This document shows positions 54,207 to 62,402 of a stretch of 64,000 bases of DNA, one piece after another. The position numbers were made by a program, and so were the translations under genes. Source of the DNA: Mesorhizobium loti R88b. Lineage in GTDB: Bacteria; Pseudomonadota; Alphaproteobacteria; Rhizobiales; Rhizobiaceae. How positions within the stretch are numbered: the first letter of the stretch is position 1; every line of letters begins with the position of its first letter. The notes beneath the pieces were generated by a model. It was not told where the DNA came from, searched no databases, and saw only the letters and a list, made by a program, of their open reading frames with translations. Location of the stretch: positions 4,217,001-4,281,000 of the forward strand of contig NZ_CP033367.1 in assembly GCF_013170845.1 (NCBI RefSeq), given 5' to 3'.

Positions 54207-54923
54207 ATGGCCGATTTCAAGAAAATTCGCCTGCGCGCGGCAAAACGCAAGGGCGGCGAGGTGGCGCTTGCCGCGCTTTTAGGCCCAGCGCCCGACAATG
54301 CCACCATCGCTGCAGTCACCGACGATCGCATTTTGTCTGTTATGGCGGAGCGCGTTTTTGCCGCCGGTTTTGTCTGGCGCGTCATCGAGCAGAAATGGTC
54401 GGGCTTTGAAGAGGCCTTTCTCCACTTCGAGCCGAAGCGGCTGTTGTTCCAGCCCGATGATTTCTGGCACGAACTGACTGCGGACAAGCGCATCGTGCGC
54501 AACCCCCAGAAGATCAAATCGGTGCGCGACAACGCGGCTTTCGTCGAGCGCGTGTCCAAGGAGAATGGCGGCTTCGGCAAATTCCTGGCCGACTGGCCCG
54601 CGGATGATCAAATCGGCCTGATGGCCTATCTCGGCAAGCACGGCAGCCGGCTCGGCGGCAATACCGGCCAGTATTTTCTGCGCTTCATCGGCTGGGATGC
54701 CTTCGTCATCTCGGCTGATGTCGGGGCAGCCCTTCGTGATGCCGGCCTCGATATTGCCGAAAGCCCGACATCGAAGAAGGACCTCGACAAGATCCAGGCG
54801 CAGATCAATCAATGGGCGGCCGATACAAGTCTGTCGCGCCGGCACATTTCGCGGATCCTGGCGATGTCGATCGGCGAGAACCGCTCGCCGGAGGCATTGC
54901 GCCAATATATGGGCGACGACTGA
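54207..54923 (+). CDS. DNA-3-methyladenine glycosylase I-like protein (variant)
   Basis: A 238-aa protein resembling Tag: ILSVMAERVFAAGFVWRVIEQKWSGFEEAFLHFEP matches the substrate-pocket region, and KIKSVRDNAAFVERV and IGWDAFVISADVGAALRDAGL fit the later helices. The usual N-terminal CGW segment and C-terminal His/Cys that form the zinc snap in E. coli Tag are absent, and about 40 residues are added at the C-terminus. Base excision of alkylated adenine is inferred; the variant may have changed specificity. Confidence 0.72.
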   Translation: MADFKKIRLRAAKRKGGEVALAALLGPAPDNATIAAVTDDRILSVMAERVFAAGFVWRVIEQKWSGFEEAFLHFEPKRLLFQPDDFWHELTADKRIVRNPQKIKSVRDNAAFVERVSKENGGFGKFLADWPADDQIGLMAYLGKHGSRLGGNTGQYFLRFIGWDAFVISADVGAALRDAGLDIAESPTSKKDLDKIQAQINQWAADTSLSRRHISRILAMSIGENRSPEALRQYMGDD

Positions 54924-55029
54924 TCGTCGGTCACCCGGCCGCGATCGACATTCGTCATTCTGTCTGGGTCTGAATTGGTCCAAATGATCGCCATTGCCCG
55001 GGCAATTCCGCCGCGCTAAACCGGCAGCC

Positions 55030-56706
55030 ATGACCAAGAAGCTCGACATCCTGCGCATCGCGATCGCCCAGCTCAATCCGACTGTCGGCGACATATCAGG
55101 TAATCTCGCCAAAGCCCGCGAAGCGAGGGCGGATGCCGCCCGCCAAGGCGCCGATCTCGTGCTCTATACCGAGCTTTTCCTTGCCGGTTATCCGCCGGAA
55201 GATCTGGTGCTGAAGCCGGCCTTCCTGAAAGCCTGCGAAAAGGCCGCACAGGATTTTGCCGCCGATACAGCGGATGGCGGCCCTGGCGTCGTCATCGGCA
55301 CGCCGCTGAAGCGCAAGAGCGGCACGCACAATTCGATTATTGTCGCCGACGGCGGCAAGATCCTGGCCGAGCGCTACAAGCTCGATTTGCCGAATTATGG
55401 CGAGTTCGACGAGAAGCGTGTCTTCCAGGCCGGTCCGGAACTGCAGGGACCTGTCAATTTTCGCGGCGTGCGGCTGGGCATTCCCATTTGCGAGGACATC
55501 TGGGGCGACGTTGCGGTCTGCGAGACGCTGGCTGAAAGCGGCGCCGAAATCCTGCTGGTGCCGAACGGCTCGCCCTACTACCGCACCAAGATCGACGTGC
55601 GCCATCAGGTCGTCATCAAGCAGGTCATCGAATGCGGCCTGCCGTTGATCTACGCCAACCAGCTCGGCGGCCAGGACGAGCTGATCTTCGACGGCGCGTC
55701 CTTCGCCATCGGCGCCGACAAGACATTGGCTTTCCAGATGAGCCAGTTCGAGGACGCGGTCGACGTCACCACCTGGAAACGCGGGGATGATGGCTGGGTC
55801 TGCTCGGAAGGGCCGATGTCGAAAATCCCGGACAAGGAGGAGGCAGACTATCGCGCCTGCATGCTGGGCCTGCGAGACTACGTCAACAAGAACGGCTTCA
55901 AGAATGTCGTGCTTGGCCTGTCGGGCGGCATCGATTCGGCGATCTGCGCTGCGCTTGCCGTCGATGCGCTAGGCGAAGAGCGGCTGCGCGCGGTGATGAT
56001 GCCCTACCGCTACACCTCGAAGGATTCGCTCAAGGATGCCGAGGACTGCGCCCGTGCGCTCGGCTGTCGCTATGACATCGTGCCAATCTTCGAGCCGGTA
56101 GAAGGCTTTCTGCATGCGCTGACGCAGCTTTTCGAAGGCACCAAGGAAGGCATCACCGAGGAAAACCTGCAGAGCCGCGCGCGCGGCACCATCCTGATGG
56201 CGATCTCCAACAAGTTCGGCTCGATGGTGGTCACGACAGGCAACAAGAGCGAGATGTCGGTCGGCTATGCCACGCTCTATGGCGACATGAATGGCGGCTT
56301 CAATCCGATCAAAGACCTCTACAAGATGCAGGTCTACGCGCTGTCTCGCTGGCGCAACAGCCATGTGCCGCCGGGCGCGCTCGGGCCCTCGGGCGAGGTG
56401 ATACCGAAGAACATCATCGACAAGGCGCCGTCGGCGGAATTGCGCGAGAACCAGACCGACCAGGATTCGCTGCCACCCTATCCGGTGCTGGACGATATCC
56501 TGGAATGCCTGGTCGAGAATGAGATGGGCGTCGATGACATTGTGGCGCGCGGCCATGACCGGGCGACGGTGACGCGCATCGAACATCTGCTCTACATTGC
56601 CGAATACAAGCGCCGGCAGGCAGCGCCCGGCGTGAAGATCACCCGGAAGAATTTCGGCCGCGACCGCCGCTATCCCATCACCAACCGTTTCAGGGATCGC
56701 GGCTAG
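55030..56706 (+). CDS. nadE: Glutamine-dependent NAD+ synthetase
   Basis: Final step of NAD synthesis: amidation of deamido-NAD using glutamine and ATP. The protein is 558 aa. The N-terminal nitrilase-fold glutaminase (1-270) has the Glu of YTELFLAGYPPEDL, the Lys region KLDLPNYGEFDEKRVF and the nucleophile Cys of GIPICEDIWGD. The C-terminal synthetase has the PP-loop VLGLSGGIDSAICAAL, TTGNKSEMSVGYATLYGDM and a typical DRATVTRIEHLLYIAEYKRRQ end. The start at 55030 fits other NadE N-termini. An SPFH gene follows after 35 bp and an NAD-kinase-like gene after that. Confidence 0.95.
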   Translation: MTKKLDILRIAIAQLNPTVGDISGNLAKAREARADAARQGADLVLYTELFLAGYPPEDLVLKPAFLKACEKAAQDFAADTADGGPGVVIGTPLKRKSGTHNSIIVADGGKILAERYKLDLPNYGEFDEKRVFQAGPELQGPVNFRGVRLGIPICEDIWGDVAVCETLAESGAEILLVPNGSPYYRTKIDVRHQVVIKQVIECGLPLIYANQLGGQDELIFDGASFAIGADKTLAFQMSQFEDAVDVTTWKRGDDGWVCSEGPMSKIPDKEEADYRACMLGLRDYVNKNGFKNVVLGLSGGIDSAICAALAVDALGEERLRAVMMPYRYTSKDSLKDAEDCARALGCRYDIVPIFEPVEGFLHALTQLFEGTKEGITEENLQSRARGTILMAISNKFGSMVVTTGNKSEMSVGYATLYGDMNGGFNPIKDLYKMQVYALSRWRNSHVPPGALGPSGEVIPKNIIDKAPSAELRENQTDQDSLPPYPVLDDILECLVENEMGVDDIVARGHDRATVTRIEHLLYIAEYKRRQAAPGVKITRKNFGRDRRYPITNRFRDRG

Positions 56707-56741
56707 ATACTCGACTGCTTTGAGAAACCTTGGGGGCGTGC

Positions 56742-57626
56742 ATGTTCATCAGCTATTTCAAGGGAACGCCGGAGTATCACATCGTTCGCTTCAGGAACGG
56801 CAAGATACGCGGACAGGGGCGCGGCATCAGCTTCTGGTACGGCACATTGGGCACCACCATCGCCATGGTGCCGGTGACGTCGCTCGACAATCCGTTCATC
56901 TTCACCGAAACCACGGCCAATTTCCAGGATCTGGCGATCCAGGGGTCGGTCAGCTACCGCATCGTCGATCCGGTGAAGGCGGCGGAAGGTTTTGATTTCA
57001 GCGCCAAGCTCAGCAATTCCGACATCGCCGGCGACGGCCGCGAGAAGATTGCCGAGCGCCTCGTGCTGGCCATCCAGAGCCGGGCGCGGGCCGTGGTGTC
57101 GAGCATGACGCTGGAGCAGGCGCTCGCCGAAGTGACGAAACTCGGCGGCAATCTGGCCGAATTGCTGCGCAGCGATCCGATCGCCGCGACGGCCGGCCTG
57201 TCGATCGAGGAGGTCCACATCACCTCGGTCCAGCCGACACCGGAAATCCGCAAGGCATTGCAGACGGAATATCGCGAGGCGCTGCAGCGACAGGCCGATG
57301 CCGCGATCTATGGACGCCGGGCCTGGGGCGTCGAAAAGGAGCGCGAGATCAAGCAGAGCGAACTGGCGACCGAGATCGAGCTTGCCGAACGCAACAAGCT
57401 GCTGGTCGATACCGAGGCGCGCAACAAGCTGACGCTGGCCGAGGCCGAGGCCAAGGCGCAGCAGCTGGAACTGACCGTCTATTCGTCGGCGCCGGCACAC
57501 GTGCTGACGGCGATGGCCTTCAAAGCCTGGGCGGAAAAGGGTGGTTCGGTCGGCAATCTGTCGATCACACCTGACATGCTGACCAGCGCGCTGAGCCAGC
57601 TTTCCACGCCGAAAGCCGGAAGCTAG
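56742..57626 (+). CDS. SPFH/Band 7 domain protein without membrane anchor
   Basis: A 294-aa protein. The SPFH domain covers residues about 5-190: NGKIRGQGRGISFWYGTLGTT, then IQGSVSYRIVDP, then IEEVHITSVQPTPEI. A long helical region rich in Glu/Lys/Ala follows (YREALQRQADAAIYGRRAW to NKLTLAEAEAKAQQLE), typical of the stomatin/flotillin oligomerisation segment. No N-terminal hydrophobic helix is seen, so it may be cytoplasmic or peripheral. It lies between nadE (35 bp) and an NAD-kinase-like gene (9 bp) in the same direction. The start at 56742 is the first ATG with fair spacing. Confidence 0.83.
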   Translation: MFISYFKGTPEYHIVRFRNGKIRGQGRGISFWYGTLGTTIAMVPVTSLDNPFIFTETTANFQDLAIQGSVSYRIVDPVKAAEGFDFSAKLSNSDIAGDGREKIAERLVLAIQSRARAVVSSMTLEQALAEVTKLGGNLAELLRSDPIAATAGLSIEEVHITSVQPTPEIRKALQTEYREALQRQADAAIYGRRAWGVEKEREIKQSELATEIELAERNKLLVDTEARNKLTLAEAEAKAQQLELTVYSSAPAHVLTAMAFKAWAEKGGSVGNLSITPDMLTSALSQLSTPKAGS

Positions 57627-57635
57627 AAGTCCAGC

Positions 57636-58586
57636 ATGGCCGGCGACCAGAGCGACAGGCCGATCGACCGGGTGATCGTCGTCACCCGCAAGACCGAACT
57701 CGAGGAGTTGACGGCGCGCTTCAACACGCAGGGACAGGCGCGCTTCTATCTCAGGCAGGCCGGCATGGATTTCGACCCGGTCAAGGCGGCGCACGATACC
57801 TATCACCAGGCGCTCGACCGGGTGATGGGCTCGCTTCCCCAAGGGCTCAAGCAATTGCGGCTCGACCGGGAATTGGTGCCGCAGTTCGAATTCGGTACCG
57901 ATGTGGTGATTGCGATTGGCCAGGATGGGCTGGTCTCCAACACAGCCAAATATCTCCCTTACCAGCCATTGATCGGCATCAACCCGAACCCGGCGCTTTT
58001 CGACGGCGCGCTGCTGCCCTGGAATGCCGGCGACACCGAAACTGTCCTCGGACTCACACTTTCCGGCAAGGCAAAGCGCCAGGCCGTGGTGATGGCGGAG
58101 GCGCGCTCCAACGATGGAAGGCGGCTGATTGCCTTCAACGACCTGTTCGTCGGCGCCTCTACGCATGTCTCGGCCCGCTATGAACTGACCTATGGCGGCA
58201 GGACTGAGCGCCAATCATCGAGCGGCATCATCATTTCGACCGGCGCCGGCTCCACCGGATGGCTGCGCTCGGTCATGGCGGGCGCCGCCGGACTGGCGGC
58301 CGCCTATGGCGACACATCCGTGCCGACAGTGCCGCCGCAGGGCTATGACCGTGAAGGCGAGCAGCTGTTCTTCTCGGTGCGCGAGCCGTTTCCCAGCAAT
58401 ATTACGGGCGTTTCGCTCGTCCATGGTGTCATCACCCGCGACCGGCCGCTGGTCGTCTCTTCTCGGCAGAGCAAGGGCGGCGTCATCTTCAGCGACGGAA
58501 TGGAGGTCGACTTCGTCGAGTTCAATTCAGGCACGGACGTGACGATCGCGATTGCCGATCAGAAGGCCTATCTCGTGGTTCCGTAA
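57636..58586 (+). CDS. NAD kinase-like protein (ATP-NAD kinase family)
   Basis: A 316-aa protein. The family core is recognisable: an IAIGQDGLVSNTAKYL motif in the place of GGDG, INPNPALFDG, AFNDLFVGASTHVSARYEL (the ND/NE pair region), and SSGIIISTGAGSTGWLRSV in the place of DGxxxSTPTGSTAY. The N-terminal 75 residues are helical. The first Gly of GGDG is replaced by Gln-like spacing, so ATP binding may differ. It starts nine bases after the SPFH stop. The position downstream of nadE supports a role in NAD(P) metabolism; lipid or sugar kinase activity cannot be ruled out. Confidence 0.72.
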   Translation: MAGDQSDRPIDRVIVVTRKTELEELTARFNTQGQARFYLRQAGMDFDPVKAAHDTYHQALDRVMGSLPQGLKQLRLDRELVPQFEFGTDVVIAIGQDGLVSNTAKYLPYQPLIGINPNPALFDGALLPWNAGDTETVLGLTLSGKAKRQAVVMAEARSNDGRRLIAFNDLFVGASTHVSARYELTYGGRTERQSSSGIIISTGAGSTGWLRSVMAGAAGLAAAYGDTSVPTVPPQGYDREGEQLFFSVREPFPSNITGVSLVHGVITRDRPLVVSSRQSKGGVIFSDGMEVDFVEFNSGTDVTIAIADQKAYLVVP

Positions 58587-58662
58587 TCGTGGCCTGTTGA
58601 ACGCGTTGTTGCAAAATAACCTCAGTCCTTGGGCCAGATAGGCTTTTGGGCGTGAGCCCGTC

Positions 58663-58691
58663 TTGGCGATGCATCGGGGCGTCTCTATAAA
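58663..58691 (+). promoter_or_regulatory. Sigma-70-type promoter of the leader/ABC exporter unit
   Basis: -35 TTGGCG (58663-58668), 17-bp spacer, -10 TATAAA (58686-58691). This is the best-looking promoter I found in the window. Transcription should begin near 58698. Confidence 0.65.
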
Positions 58692-58724
58692 GACCGTTCC
58701 GCGATTCATTTGCGGGAGGTCCGA

Positions 58725-58766
58725 ATGGCAGTATTTGAAATGGTAATGCGAGGCCGCGAAGCCTAG
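58725..58766 (+). CDS. 13-codon leader ORF (candidate leader peptide)
   Basis: ATG followed by 12 sense codons and TAG, encoding MAVFEMVMRGREA. The ribosome site GGGAGG is at ideal spacing, better than that of many full genes here. It starts about 28 nt after the predicted transcript start and ends just before a stable hairpin, the layout of attenuator leaders. No run of one amino acid is present, so stalling on a drug, metabolite or nascent-chain signal is more likely than amino-acid starvation. Translation is inferred from sequence only. Confidence 0.5.
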   Translation: MAVFEMVMRGREA

Positions 58767-58773
58767 GTCTCTA

Positions 58774-58813
58774 CCGGCGCTCCGCGAAGGTCTGTCCTTC
58801 GCGCCGGAGCCGG
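58774..58813 (+). promoter_or_regulatory. Hairpin after the leader ORF (candidate attenuator)
   Basis: The core is CGCGAAGG, loop TCTGT, CCTTCGCG (58783-58803), extendable by CCGG/CCGG and other pairs out to 58774 and 58813. It begins eight bases after the leader stop codon, so a ribosome stalled late in the leader would cover or free it. The T run is weak (TTTGAG). A second hairpin, TCGGGC/GCCCGA (58941-58960), lies eight bases before the exporter ATG and may hide its ribosome site. Confidence 0.5.
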
Positions 58814-58968
58814 TTTGAGCACAGGCTTATGCCGATGCCGGTCGCCGCCCGATTGCGGGCGTGACGCCAAAATATGCCACTCCGCTTCTGGGCAATCATT
58901 AGTCCTTGTGCGGCTTTTTCAATTTTCGACCTTACTGGGATCGGGCTCGTTTGCGCCCGAATGACATC

Positions 58969-60774
58969 ATGGCTCGTTTCAAGATCGATTTGCGCGCAAG
59001 CGCCTTTCGCAGCGTTCTTGGTTTCACGTTCACCCATTGGCGGCGCCAGCCCTGGCGGCTTTCGCTGATCATGGCCGGTTTCCTGCTGTCGACGCTGGCC
59101 GATGTTTTGACGCCGCTCTATTCCGGCCGGCTGGTCGACGCCGTTGCCAGCAGCGCCGGCGCGGACGCCATTGCCTGGAATGCCGCGATGGCAGCGTTTT
59201 CCATCCTGATGGCGCTGGCGTTGGGCGGCCTCGTGCTGCGCAACCTTGCCTTCATGGGCATCGTCGAGCTGACATTGAAGATGATGGCGGATATCGCCGC
59301 CGACGCCTTCCACCGCGTCCAGCGCTTTTCCACCGACTGGCACGCCAACTCGTTTGCCGGCTCGACCGTGCGCAAGGTGACGCGCGGTATGTGGGCGCTC
59401 GATCTGCTCAACGACACCATCCTGATCGCGCTACTGCCATCGATCGTCATGCTCGTCGGCTCGACGCTGCTGCTTGGCTGGTTCTGGCCATTGATGGGCG
59501 CGGTCGTTGCCGCAGGTTCCGTGCTGTTCATCATGGTGACGGCGATGCTGTCGCTTGGCTATGTCGCACCGGCGGCAAGGCTCGCCAACACCTGGGACAC
59601 GCGCCTTGGCGGCTCGCTGGCCGACGCGGTGAGCTGCAACGCCGTGGTCAAGGGCTTTGGCGCCGAGGAGCGCGAGGAGCGCCGCCTTGCCAAGGTGGTC
59701 GCCAAATGGCGTGCGCGCACGCGGCGCACCTGGGTTCGCGGCACCATCAACGGCACCACGCAAGGGTTGCTGCTGCTGGTGATGCGCGCCGCGGTGATCG
59801 GTCTGGCGCTGATGCTGTGGTCGTGGGGGCAGGCGAGCGCCGGCGATGTCGCCTTCGTGCTCACCTCGTTCTTCGTGCTGCAAGGCTATTTGCGCGATAT
59901 CGGCACGCATATCCGCAATCTGCAGCGTTCGGTCAACGACATGGAGGAACTGGTCGATTTCCAGTCCGAACCACTCGGCATCGAGGACCGGCCCGGCGCC
60001 AAGCCGATCCGGATCACGCAAGGCGCGATCAGTTTCGACAATGTCACCTTCCACTATGGCAGCCATCGTACGGCGCTCTATCGAGACTTTTCGGTTGATA
60101 TCGCGCCGGGTGAACGTGTCGGGCTCGTCGGTCACTCAGGCTCGGGCAAGACGACCTTCGTCAAGCTCATCCAGCGGCTCTATGACGTGAATGCGGGAAA
60201 GATCCTGATCGACGACCAGGACATCTCGCAGGTTGCGCAAGCGTCGCTGCGCGGGCAGATCGCGATCGTCCAGCAGGAGCCGATCCTGTTCCATCGGTCA
60301 CTGGCCGAGAACATCGCCTATGCCAGGCCGAGTGCGACGCAAGACGAGATCGAGCATGCAGCTATGCTTGCGAGCGCGCATGACTTCATCACCAGCCTGC
60401 CGAAAGGCTATGGCACGCTGGTCGGTGAGCGCGGTGTGAAACTGTCGGGCGGCGAGCGGCAGCGCGTGGCGATCGCCCGCGCTTTCCTGGCCGATGCGCG
60501 CATCCTGATCCTGGACGAGGCGACATCGAGCCTCGATTCGGAATCGGAGGTGTTGATCCAGCAGGCGATGGAGCGGCTGATGGTCGGCCGCACCACGCTG
60601 GTCATCGCGCACCGGCTGTCGACGGTGCGGGCGCTCGACCGGCTGCTGGTCTTCGACCGCGGCAAGATCGTCGAGGAAGGCTCGCATGACGAGCTGATCC
60701 GGCTGAAGGGCGGTATCTACCGCCGCCTGTTCGAACGCCAGGCGCTTGAACTGACCAAGGGGCTCGTCATCTGA
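58969..60774 (+). CDS. ABC exporter (fused permease and ATPase)
   Basis: A 601-aa half-transporter expected to work as a dimer in the inner membrane. The N-terminal part (1-330) has six helices with an ABC exporter core (WRLSLIMAGFLLSTLADVLTPLYSGRLVDAV). The ATPase domain has Walker A GHSGSGKTTFVKLI, signature LSGGERQRVAIARAFL, Walker B ILILDEATSSLDSESE and the switch His in VIAHRLSTV. It resembles lipid/drug exporters (MsbA, Atm1 type); the substrate is unknown. The start at 58969 (MARFKIDLRAS) is chosen; about 20 further codons upstream are open but overlap the second hairpin. Expression may be controlled by the leader. Confidence 0.9.
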   Translation: MARFKIDLRASAFRSVLGFTFTHWRRQPWRLSLIMAGFLLSTLADVLTPLYSGRLVDAVASSAGADAIAWNAAMAAFSILMALALGGLVLRNLAFMGIVELTLKMMADIAADAFHRVQRFSTDWHANSFAGSTVRKVTRGMWALDLLNDTILIALLPSIVMLVGSTLLLGWFWPLMGAVVAAGSVLFIMVTAMLSLGYVAPAARLANTWDTRLGGSLADAVSCNAVVKGFGAEEREERRLAKVVAKWRARTRRTWVRGTINGTTQGLLLLVMRAAVIGLALMLWSWGQASAGDVAFVLTSFFVLQGYLRDIGTHIRNLQRSVNDMEELVDFQSEPLGIEDRPGAKPIRITQGAISFDNVTFHYGSHRTALYRDFSVDIAPGERVGLVGHSGSGKTTFVKLIQRLYDVNAGKILIDDQDISQVAQASLRGQIAIVQQEPILFHRSLAENIAYARPSATQDEIEHAAMLASAHDFITSLPKGYGTLVGERGVKLSGGERQRVAIARAFLADARILILDEATSSLDSESEVLIQQAMERLMVGRTTLVIAHRLSTVRALDRLLVFDRGKIVEEGSHDELIRLKGGIYRRLFERQALELTKGLVI

Positions 60775-60780
60775 CCCGAG

Positions 60781-60808
60781 ATGGCCTCCGGCTTCGGCTG
60801 GAGGCCAT
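60781..60808 (+). terminator. Hairpin downstream of the ABC exporter
   Basis: ATGGCCTCC answered by GGAGGCCAT around a GC-rich loop, seven bases after the exporter stop. It is very stable, but without a T run. A second hairpin, GCTCGGCG/CGCCGAGC, follows at 60851-60872. Confidence 0.55.
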
Positions 60809-61009
60809 GTCTATCAAGCGCTATCAGCATGAAATGTCCGAATCCCAGTCGCTCGGCGTTTGCTCGCCGAGCAGATCCGCGACGCCAGGCGGTATCCAAT
60901 TCTTTTCCAGATCTTGAATTTTGAGACGCGCGTTTACGATACTGAGCGACACATGTTGTTTCAACCATTGATTGGTGTACGTTTATTCTAGGCAACCCAA
61001 GGACGACCG

Positions 61010-62257
61010 ATGCGAATCCCGGGATTCGATCGATCAGCGCAGGATTTCGCCCTCCGGCAGACGACCTCCATAGGTTTCACGATGCAACTTGTTTCCAAAG
61101 TTACCGGTGTGGAGAAAGTGTTCGCGCCGGCGGTGCTGGACTCTCAGCATGGCTCGGTTCGGCCGCTTGCTGCCGAAGATCTCGAGCGCGTCGCCGCACT
61201 CTTCCTGACGAAGTTTCGCCGGCGGCGGCGCCACCTCCTCGATCGCGCGATCGCGGAGACGGCCGAGTACATGAGAAAGATCTACCTTGACCCTGCCGGC
61301 GGTGCGAGCAACGCTCTTGTCCAGATCACTCCGCAGGGTGATCTGGGTGGCTTCCTCGGTGTCCTGAAAGCCCGCTATGAGCTCAACGGAGCGGCATTGA
61401 ATGCGGCGATCATTGGTCCGCTCATGGCCGACCCCGGCACCGATCATGGCTCGGCCGGACCGCAATTGCTGCGCGCCGTGCATCAAGGCGAATTCGATCT
61501 GCAACTGACGGATTCGGCCAACCGGGTATCCTTGGCCTTTGCGCGCCCGATGAAATACCAGCTCCTGCCGGCACATTGTCTGGGATGGACCCGCATTTTC
61601 CGCCCGGCCGCGGTGGCCTCCGCCGCAGTGCGCGGTAAATGGCCGGGCCTGTCTCGTTTCGTATTCGATCCTTGTGCCAAGGCATTCGACCCTTTTACGA
61701 GAAAAAGATTCGAGCCGTCCGTCCAGCATTCCTCGTCACACCGGGTCCATCACGAGCCGATGAATGCCGCGCAATTTGCGGAGCGATTGCCAACCGTCGT
61801 GTCGGATTACTCGCTTCGGCCGAATTGGCAGGAAGGCGAACTGCCACGGCTGCTCGCGCTGGCGGCCGAGAAGCGAGCGGACGGGCCCCTTCATTTCGGC
61901 GGGACCTACGATGAAGCCGGTAAAATGCTCGGTTGCTACGCGTTCTACGGTCAAGCCGGCGGCATCGCGAACCTGTTGCAAATCCAGGCTTCCGGATCCC
62001 ACTGGGGCGCGACGCTTGATGCTCTGATCGCGGACGCGTGGACTATGGGCTGCGCAGGCGTCATCGGGCAGACGCAGATCCGATTCATGCCGCAACTCTT
62101 CAGCTACAAGAATGTCTTCTTCCGCTATGCCGGTGGAACGATGGTGCGCTCGCGTATCCCCGAAGTTGTGGAAGCGGTGCGTTCGGGCGATATCTTCATA
62201 GGCGGGTTGACAGGCGACCGCTGGACCCGCCTCAGTTCCGATGATTTCGGCCGCTGA
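61010..62257 (+). CDS. Protein with GNAT-like features, function unknown
   Basis: A 415-aa protein. The first part contains SVRPLAAEDLERVAALF, the typical start of GNAT acetyltransferase domains, and a loop DHGSAGPQLLRAVHQGEFDL where acetyl-CoA might bind. A second similar-looking lobe lies near residues 250-400 (FGGTYDEAGKMLGCYAF, then ATLDALIADAWTMG). It could be a two-domain acyltransferase, but I cannot name a subfamily. No signal peptide is evident. The start at 61010 follows AAGGAC; an in-frame ATG at 61082 is a possible alternative. A strong terminator follows. Confidence 0.6.
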   Translation: MRIPGFDRSAQDFALRQTTSIGFTMQLVSKVTGVEKVFAPAVLDSQHGSVRPLAAEDLERVAALFLTKFRRRRRHLLDRAIAETAEYMRKIYLDPAGGASNALVQITPQGDLGGFLGVLKARYELNGAALNAAIIGPLMADPGTDHGSAGPQLLRAVHQGEFDLQLTDSANRVSLAFARPMKYQLLPAHCLGWTRIFRPAAVASAAVRGKWPGLSRFVFDPCAKAFDPFTRKRFEPSVQHSSSHRVHHEPMNAAQFAERLPTVVSDYSLRPNWQEGELPRLLALAAEKRADGPLHFGGTYDEAGKMLGCYAFYGQAGGIANLLQIQASGSHWGATLDALIADAWTMGCAGVIGQTQIRFMPQLFSYKNVFFRYAGGTMVRSRIPEVVEAVRSGDIFIGGLTGDRWTRLSSDDFGR

Positions 62258-62286
62258 TCGCCTTCAATGATCTGAACTGATCGAAC

Positions 62287-62317
62287 AGGCCATGCGTCTC
62301 GCATGGCCTAAGTCTTT
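62287..62317 (+). terminator. Rho-independent terminator between the GNAT-like gene and gltX
   Basis: AGGCCATGCG, loop TCT, CGCATGGCCT, then AAGTCTTTT. It lies 30 bp after the stop of the GNAT-like gene. It also shows that gltX translation does not begin at the upstream in-frame ATG at 62292, which is inside the stem. Confidence 0.82.
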
Positions 62318-62402
62318 TCATTGCGCGCTTCATGTTCTATGTGTGCCGACCGGCGCGGGGGCGCGTCTTGTCAATCACAAAAGCATCCGGTACGCCCCGC
62401 CC

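Larger units (their letters stand above)
58587..58968 (+). other. 382-bp leader region ahead of the ABC exporter
   Basis: It contains a good promoter, a short leader ORF, a hairpin and a second hairpin near the exporter start, each listed separately. Transcript from about 58698 would have a 5' leader of about 270 nt, unusually long for the window. Confidence 0.6.

Noticed and set aside
62292..62402. Upstream extension of gltX
   Set aside because: The ATG lies inside a terminator stem and the added residues do not match GltX N-termini.
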